From: Synchiropus splendidus
Lineage: Eukaryota; Chordata; Actinopteri; Syngnathiformes; Callionymidae
Direction: 5' to 3'
Assembly: GCF_027744825.2 (NCBI RefSeq)
Contig: NC_071336.1
Location: 24,453,501-24,517,500, forward strand
Length of the DNA stretch: 64,000 bases
Shown: piece after piece, positions 58,913 through 64,000 of the stretch
How positions within the stretch are numbered: the stretch's first letter is position 1
How the letters are laid out: each line of letters begins with the position of its first letter
Made by a program: the position numbers and the translations under genes
The notes under the pieces: model-generated
What the model was told of the DNA's origin: nothing
The model's database searches: none
What the model saw: only the letters and a program-made list of their open reading frames with translations

Positions 58913-59200
58913 TATCAGAGCGACCGAAAAGTCCGAACGGGCGAGTCGTCTCTACATTTTAGCTACTTACGTGGTGTGGCAGCGGGAGACGGGCAGAGTC
59001 GGGCAGGTGTTACAGCGCTGTTAGTTAACCAACTGACGCGGCGACAAGATTCCAGAGTGACACACTTCTTCTACTTTTACATTCCGGGTGGAGACTTTTG
59101 TGGAGTGCGCGCGGTGCTGCCATCTAGCGACAGACTTGGACAACTGCACAGTCCGTTTGCAACGTTGGTGTGTGAAAGCGAGTTCTGACTGAGACGCCGC
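58913..59200 (-). promoter_or_regulatory. zcchc2: zcchc2 5' UTR / promoter region
   Basis: CpG-containing sequence upstream of the minus-strand start. On the minus strand it has TCGCTAGATGGCAG (59117-59130), resembling YY1- and CTCF-type cores, and 'agtagaagaagtgtg'. This layout resembles the 'ggtaggtggcagt..gaagaag' region before ift74. Confidence 0.4.
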
Positions 59201-60277
59201 CTGCTGCCCCGTTAAGCTCCACGGCTTTGGAAATTTGGAAAAAAATATTAAATGCCATGCCAAATACATAATACAATACATAAAACAGAGTACAACATAA
59301 TAATAAAAACAAAATAGCGACATAAATACAATAGAATAAGTAGACCCTCCATAATTCATGACTATTATTCCACTTCAATAGTGACAGTGAGACACATAGG
59401 GCGTTTCTAGTTGTGGCCCCGCAGTCTTGCTCTTACCTCATGACCCTCACTCATTCACTATTGATGAAGCCCATCTAATCTCATCTAATCGAATCAACAT
59501 AAACTAATGTATAAAGATGCATGAGTGGAACATGCTTTAGTTGAGTTGGCAATACCTCCATCTAGTGGACAAAAATTACAATTACTTTTCTATTCTTATT
59601 TTTGCTTATTAATATGTTAAACACCATAAGAGCTTGATTTTTCAAACACTGTTGAAAATTAACCTCAAACTTCTTCATGAAATTCTTGCCAAAGACAAGT
59701 ACTTTGATCAATGGGGTATTTACTGAGGAAAAAACATGTAGGACAGAAAAAAAAAATGTCGGAGTTGACTTACCCATTTAGGTCCATGGTGAAATGGAAT
59801 TCTATTAGTGTGGAACAGAAATTTTGGCTTTTTAACCTTCTAATAGTTTTTGAATGTTTTTTGTTGTTGTTGTTTGTGCTCAAATTCTGATGTCAGCAGG
59901 TGGCGGTATAATTCCATTCTGAATGTCGCAGATCGGCACGTGGTTGTCAGTTAACCTTTTTGAGCTTGTGGCCCACATTTTCCAGAACAAATGGATATGG
60001 GCCCCATCAAGGTACATATGGCCCCCGGATCCAAATGACGTGAAACCATGTGATCGGCAAAAGATATTTGTCATCAATAAGTCCAACCAGCAGCAGAACC
60101 AGGTGCAAGTCATGTGTCTTCAAATTTACTAATGAAAAAAAGAAGAAAAAATGCCTGCGAGGCAAACTGTTGAGAAAATTGTGCGTACCAACTTATATAT
60201 TGTCTTGAATCTCCCATTGCCACAGCCATGTAAAGATCTCACACTGAATTGTTGTTTCCTTTGCTGCATGGAGTTCC
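59201..60277. other. Intergenic, AT-rich
   Basis: No gene seen. Contains 'ctccatctagtggac' (59560) and 'cagcaggtggcggtata' (59895), fragments like other arms of local repeats. Confidence 0.55.
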
Positions 60278-60908
60278 CAGAGTTCCCCAACCCCCGGGCC
60301 GATCCCCTCAGTGGATCGGTTAGTACCGGGCCGCACAATAAATTATTCATTATTTCTGTTTTGCGTATTATCTGAGTCTGAAGGAGCTTTTATTTTTTAA
60401 AAACCTTTTATTTTGAAAAAGGACCGGACTCTCTCGCTTAGTCACTTTCTCGTAAAATGAGTAGGAAACAGCTGTTTCTCTGCAAAGGGCATAAGGCTCA
60501 GTGAAGAGACAGAAGAGCCTATGACTTCCAAGAAGAGAGTTTTAAACAAACAATACCAGGAGTCTTACTTGAAATATGGATTTATCGCGGCCATCTACCC
60601 AGATGGTAGACGTCGCGTTGGAGAGAAACAAGCTCAGGAACCCAATTGATTTAACAATATGGTGATTTAAAAATTTCATGCACTTTATGTTCGCTTTTGT
60701 GGTGTATCTGTATGCTATTTTGAAGGCATGTTGAAATGTTACCATAGCGACCAGAGTCGGAGGGCGTTAGGGCACTGGTGGAGGAGGAGAGTTTCTGAGT
60801 CTTAGTGGGCTCACAAACACTTATCTGACGGTTCAAAGTGGCAGCTTCATATGCTCCAATTGCCAAGCGTTGACCAGTCCGCTGTGATAAAAAGGTTAGG
60901 GACCACTG
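60278..60908 (+). mobile_element. hAT-family transposon remnant
   Basis: The ends are imperfect inverted repeats: CAGAGTTCCCCAACC at the left and GGTTAGGGACCACTG at the right (CAGTGGTCCCTAACC inverted). The left part has the 'accgggccgcacaataaat' and 'gaccggactctctcgc' words typical of a common fish hAT. Inside, a broken reading frame opens MSRKQLFLCK (60458) and contains KKRVLNKQYQESYLKYGFIA, like the N-terminus of hAT/ZBED-type transposases. Stops follow quickly and the catalytic part is deleted. Flanks show no clear 8-base duplication. Dead copy. Confidence 0.75.
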
Positions 60909-61644
60909 CCCAGGGGTTCCGTTGTTGCTCCCACCTTCATAATATACGCTAACAAGCTCTCGGCTCATTCCACTCTCCAGTTCCTCCCTCACAGATGTGA
61001 CACCCAGGATGCGGGTCAGCATTCTCAACCTGGGCCTTGTAACTAGTCAACTCTGATCATTGTTGCATTAGATCTAGCAATATTTCAAGAAAAGGACTCA
61101 AAGCCGCTCATCTCTTGGAGCTCACGCTACTTTTCAAATCTCTGCAATTCTCTCTCAACTGTATTACGAAACCTTCGAAAGATTTGCGAACCCTGTTGGA
61201 ACTCTGCAGCACCTCCAGAGTGAAATCATCTGTCCTGTTACCAATTATTATAATTCCAATTTTCAACGGGCAAATGAAGGATGCCATTGTCAGAATTCAA
61301 TCAAAACACTCATTTATGATATAAACCACCAGAAAAAAAAAAAAAAACTTGAATATTTAACAGTCACTCAAGAGTTTGGAAATTTCACCCTCAAGATTTA
61401 GAGGTGATTTTTTTGTGGAATTACAAAACAAATGTATTTCATGGTGTAATAATGATGATCTAAGTTCCGATTCTCACCTGTGGTTAGGAGCTTTGGCTAG
61501 TGACTGAAACCACAACCCAGCAAAAAGAGTTTTCACCTGGCACTCCACTGAGAGAAAAGGTAAGGAGTACAGTGACTGCCCTCCACATAAGACTCTTAGC
61601 ATGTCTGACTGGAAGGAGGGACAAACCCAGAACATGCTGCTGAA

Positions 61645-61849
61645 GAGTGATGGGTAGACAAGGTATCATGAAACAGTATTGCAGGGTTGCTGAAACAGTG
61701 TCACAATTTTCAGAGGCCAATCCATGGCGCTGATGTAAGGTTCTATAGAATTAGTTGTTCAAGTCCAAACATTTTACAGCAGTCAGTGCCATCTGGTGGC
61801 CCCTGAAAATCAGGACACTGTTTCATGAAACCTTATCTTCACATCACTA
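61645..61849. mobile_element. Fold-back MITE family, copy E
   Basis: Begins 'gagtgatgggtagacaagg' and ends 'ccttatcttcacatcacta'. The right arm carries a minus-strand CCACCAGATGGCAC (61786-61799), an exact CTCF-core match. The left arm version is mutated ('ggccaatccatggcgct'). Confidence 0.82.
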
Positions 61850-62006
61850 CTGCTCAGATTACATCTCACAGAGGATCAGGAATAACCTCGATGATCCGAC
61901 AGAGAAGACAAAGACGTTTGTGTCGCTTGACTTCGGTTGCTAAATTTCTTTCTGATTTTCATTCTTCAGACTTTCAAGACAAAGTGAGAGAGGCTCGACT
62001 CAGGAG

Positions 62007-62256
62007 TAGTGATGGGTAGATGAGGTATCATGAAACAGTATTGCAGGGTTGATGAAACAGTGCCCTGATTTTCAGAGGCCACTGGATGGTGCTCTTGTTT
62101 TAGAAATGATATGAGGTTCCATTGAATTAGTTGTCCAAGTCAAACATTTTACAGCAGACAGTGCCATCTGGTGGCCACTGAAAATCAGGACACTGTGTCA
62201 TGAAACCTCATCGACCCTTCAATTCTATGTCATGAAACCTCATAGACCCATCACTA
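62007..62256. mobile_element. Fold-back MITE family, copy F, with duplicated right end
   Basis: Begins TAGTGATGGGTAGATGAGG. The right terminus is present twice in tandem ('tcatgaaacctcatcgaccc' and 'tcatgaaacctcatagaccc' followed by 'atcacta'). The minus-strand CTCF-core match is at 62161-62174. Confidence 0.85.
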
Positions 62257-62258
62257 CA

Positions 62259-62400
62259 GTACTCAAGAGGTTTGGACAAGTAGAGGGGACACGTTGGATG
62301 AAGAATATTGATTGAGAGATTTAAGTATCCAGCATAAGAAAAGGAGCAAGACAGCGATGAGGTTCATGGATGCCATGAAGGAAGGGATGAAGAACAAGAA
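62259..62400 (+). mobile_element. LINE 3'-end fragment
   Basis: 'ggtttggacaagtagagggg' and 'gatgaggttcatggatgcca' then 'tgaaggaagggatgaag' match the recalled reverse-transcriptase C-terminal region of fish LINEs ('ggtttggacatgtgcagagg', 'aggttcatggatgtagtgag'). It directly abuts the right end of MITE copy F. Broken and short. Confidence 0.6.
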
Positions 62401-64000
62401 CTTAAACGAAAAGCATCCGTTTTTAACTATGCCTTTTTATATAAATAAAATATTATTTAAAAATGGCATTTGAGAAAGTTATTCCATGACATTGAATGAA
62501 GTAGATGTACATGTGGAGAGGAGAGTAAGTGTTGGATGAAGAGTATTGGTGATGGAAGTGAGATTGAACTGGATTAGGAGAATGAGCCTTTGTGAAGGAG
62601 CAAAAACTGTTTTGAATTGAAGAAAAACTATTTGAAACATCGTTGTCAAGTCTTAACACGCAGGGAAAACCAAGTGAAATAAACATTTCCCTCTGTGGTC
62701 TTGTCTTCACTTCTGATGTGTGTACATCAACACAAGTGTGCAGCTCTGTGATGACTGACACTCCCACAAGGCCGTGTGCCAGCAGGAGGGACGACTTTCC
62801 GAGTCAGGACTTTACTCTTCACTTTTCTCTCAGAGTGACAGTCATCACTGCCTCCGCCCAGAGTCAAGTCCCGGGTAAGACCCTCTCATCTTGCTTCACG
62901 TGTGTTTCATGTAACTGCTCTGTACGTCCGTATCTCTATATGTATTCTGCTCCACGTGAACATGTTCTCTTGCTCTGGGTTTGGCTTGACCAGAGCGAAC
63001 TGGGCATCAGTGGAACCAAGAGCTAAAAATACATAGCAGCAGCAGCAGCAGCAGCAAACACCAGCCTGCATGATTATGGGTTGATCATGTTAGACAACAG
63101 AGTTCTCATCATCGCTCAGCTGCAGCTGGGAGTGGAACTGGAGAGGCAGGACAGGTGATGGTGCACGAGGTCGAAGTTTGGGTTACTGATTTTGATTTTA
63201 AATACTTTGATTGACATTACCCTGGTAACATCTTTTGGATATTCTCTTGAACACTGATTTCCTCCCAAAACACAGATTAATTTAATCTACCGGTTGCTGT
63301 ACTTTTGATCATAAGAAAAAGCAAAAACATCAGAACCAATGAAATCTTCTTCAGGTGTGTCTGTGCCCTGTGATGGACTAGTTCAGAAGGGGACAACTGA
63401 ATCTCCTATGATGCTTCATTATCTGTTGTGATAGGCTGTCAATCCTCAAAAGAGTCTTGAGTGGAACTTGATTTTTGTTTATTTAATAATATAAAATAGG
63501 CGAAATATGGCATGACATTATGAGATTTGACGATATATTATTTTATATTATCTGCTTGTCATTTAAAGGTTGTCAATTTAAATTATGAATATTGGAAGTG
63601 CTGACATGACTATGGCAAAAAAAAGATGTTTCTGTAAGATATAAAAGTGGTATTTTTTATCTTTATTAGCTTTTTAATATGTAGCCAATAGTAGTTTTGA
63701 CGCCTGCCTACTGTCCCTCGCTGCTAGTCCTGTGTAGCTGGGACAGAGGCTATAAAGTGAAAACATGAAAAGAGTCAATGAACTTTAGGTGTACAGTATG
63801 GGGTGTTGTACTTGCAATATTATTCCAAATTACAAAATAACCTCACAAATGCTACATGTGACTGGCTTTAATGTTTCCTTATTAACATGAAAAAATATAT
63901 AACTACATCAGCAAATACCTGAGGGGGAAAATAAATAAATATTATATTATATTATTATCAATATTATATATATATATATATAGATAGATGGATGGATAGA
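62401..64000. other. Intergenic, no gene recognised
   Basis: One open frame at 62643-63026 has no recognised similarity. Includes an (AGC)n run at 63035-63057, traces of an interspersed-repeat tail near 63360-63390 and 63725-63745, and (AT)n plus GATA/GGAT repeats at the window edge (63966-64000). Confidence 0.5.

Noticed and set aside
62643..63026. 127-codon open frame in the terminal intergenic region
   Set aside because: Composition and lack of any recognised motif suggest chance; 'cccgggtaaga' inside could be a donor, but no matching acceptor exon was found.
1..64000. CRISPR arrays, bacterial operons, rRNA or clear tRNA genes, endogenous retroviruses
   Set aside because: None seen. The window is ordinary vertebrate nuclear DNA. 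Direct repeats are microsatellites or dispersed transposons.

Overview
This window is from a teleost fish nuclear genome. It carries intron-rich vertebrate genes with canonical GT/AG splice sites, short introns (several of 60-90 bases), many dinucleotide microsatellites, and hAT-like and LINE debris of kinds common in bony fish. Exons were assembled by hand from splice sites, codon phase and remembered vertebrate orthologues. Comparisons with orthologues are from memory, because no database could be searched.

Layout. (1) About 4.9-35.2 kb, plus strand: most of map4, a tau/MAP2/MAP4-family microtubule-associated protein. Its first coding exons lie upstream of the window. Large projection-domain exons are followed by basic Pro/Ser/Thr/Ala-rich exons, four tau-type microtubule-binding repeats and two alternative C-termini. 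A second first exon seems to lie at 16.3-17.9 kb. (2) 35.75-45.7 kb, plus strand: complete ift74, the tubulin-binding core subunit of intraflagellar transport complex B, in 19 coding exons giving 601 residues. (3) 38.2-41.5 kb, minus strand: complete lrrc19 (5 coding exons, 446 residues), nested in one ift74 intron as I recall it in mammals. (4) 46.4-59.0 kb, minus strand: complete zcchc2 (13 coding exons, 1111 residues), converging tail to tail with ift74. (5) 59-64 kb: intergenic DNA dominated by transposon remnants.

The genes are not an operon. map4 and ift74 products both act on tubulin (microtubule stabilisation, ciliary tubulin transport), but their adjacency need not be functional. lrrc19 encodes a transmembrane leucine-rich-repeat receptor and zcchc2 a PX/CCHC zinc-finger protein.

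Most notable observations. First, a fold-back MITE family has six copies here, in map4 and ift74 introns and beyond zcchc2; its arms often carry sequences fitting the CTCF core consensus, on the plus strand in the left arm and the minus strand in the right arm. Second, a 187-base cassette exon in map4 switches the reading frame of the last exon, choosing between a tau/MAP2-like tail and a MAP4-like tail. Third, an inverted pair of about 100-base arms containing a CRE palindrome lies in a zcchc2 intron. Fourth, there is a perfect 22-base-pair hairpin in a map4 intron. No new enzymatic or defence system was found.
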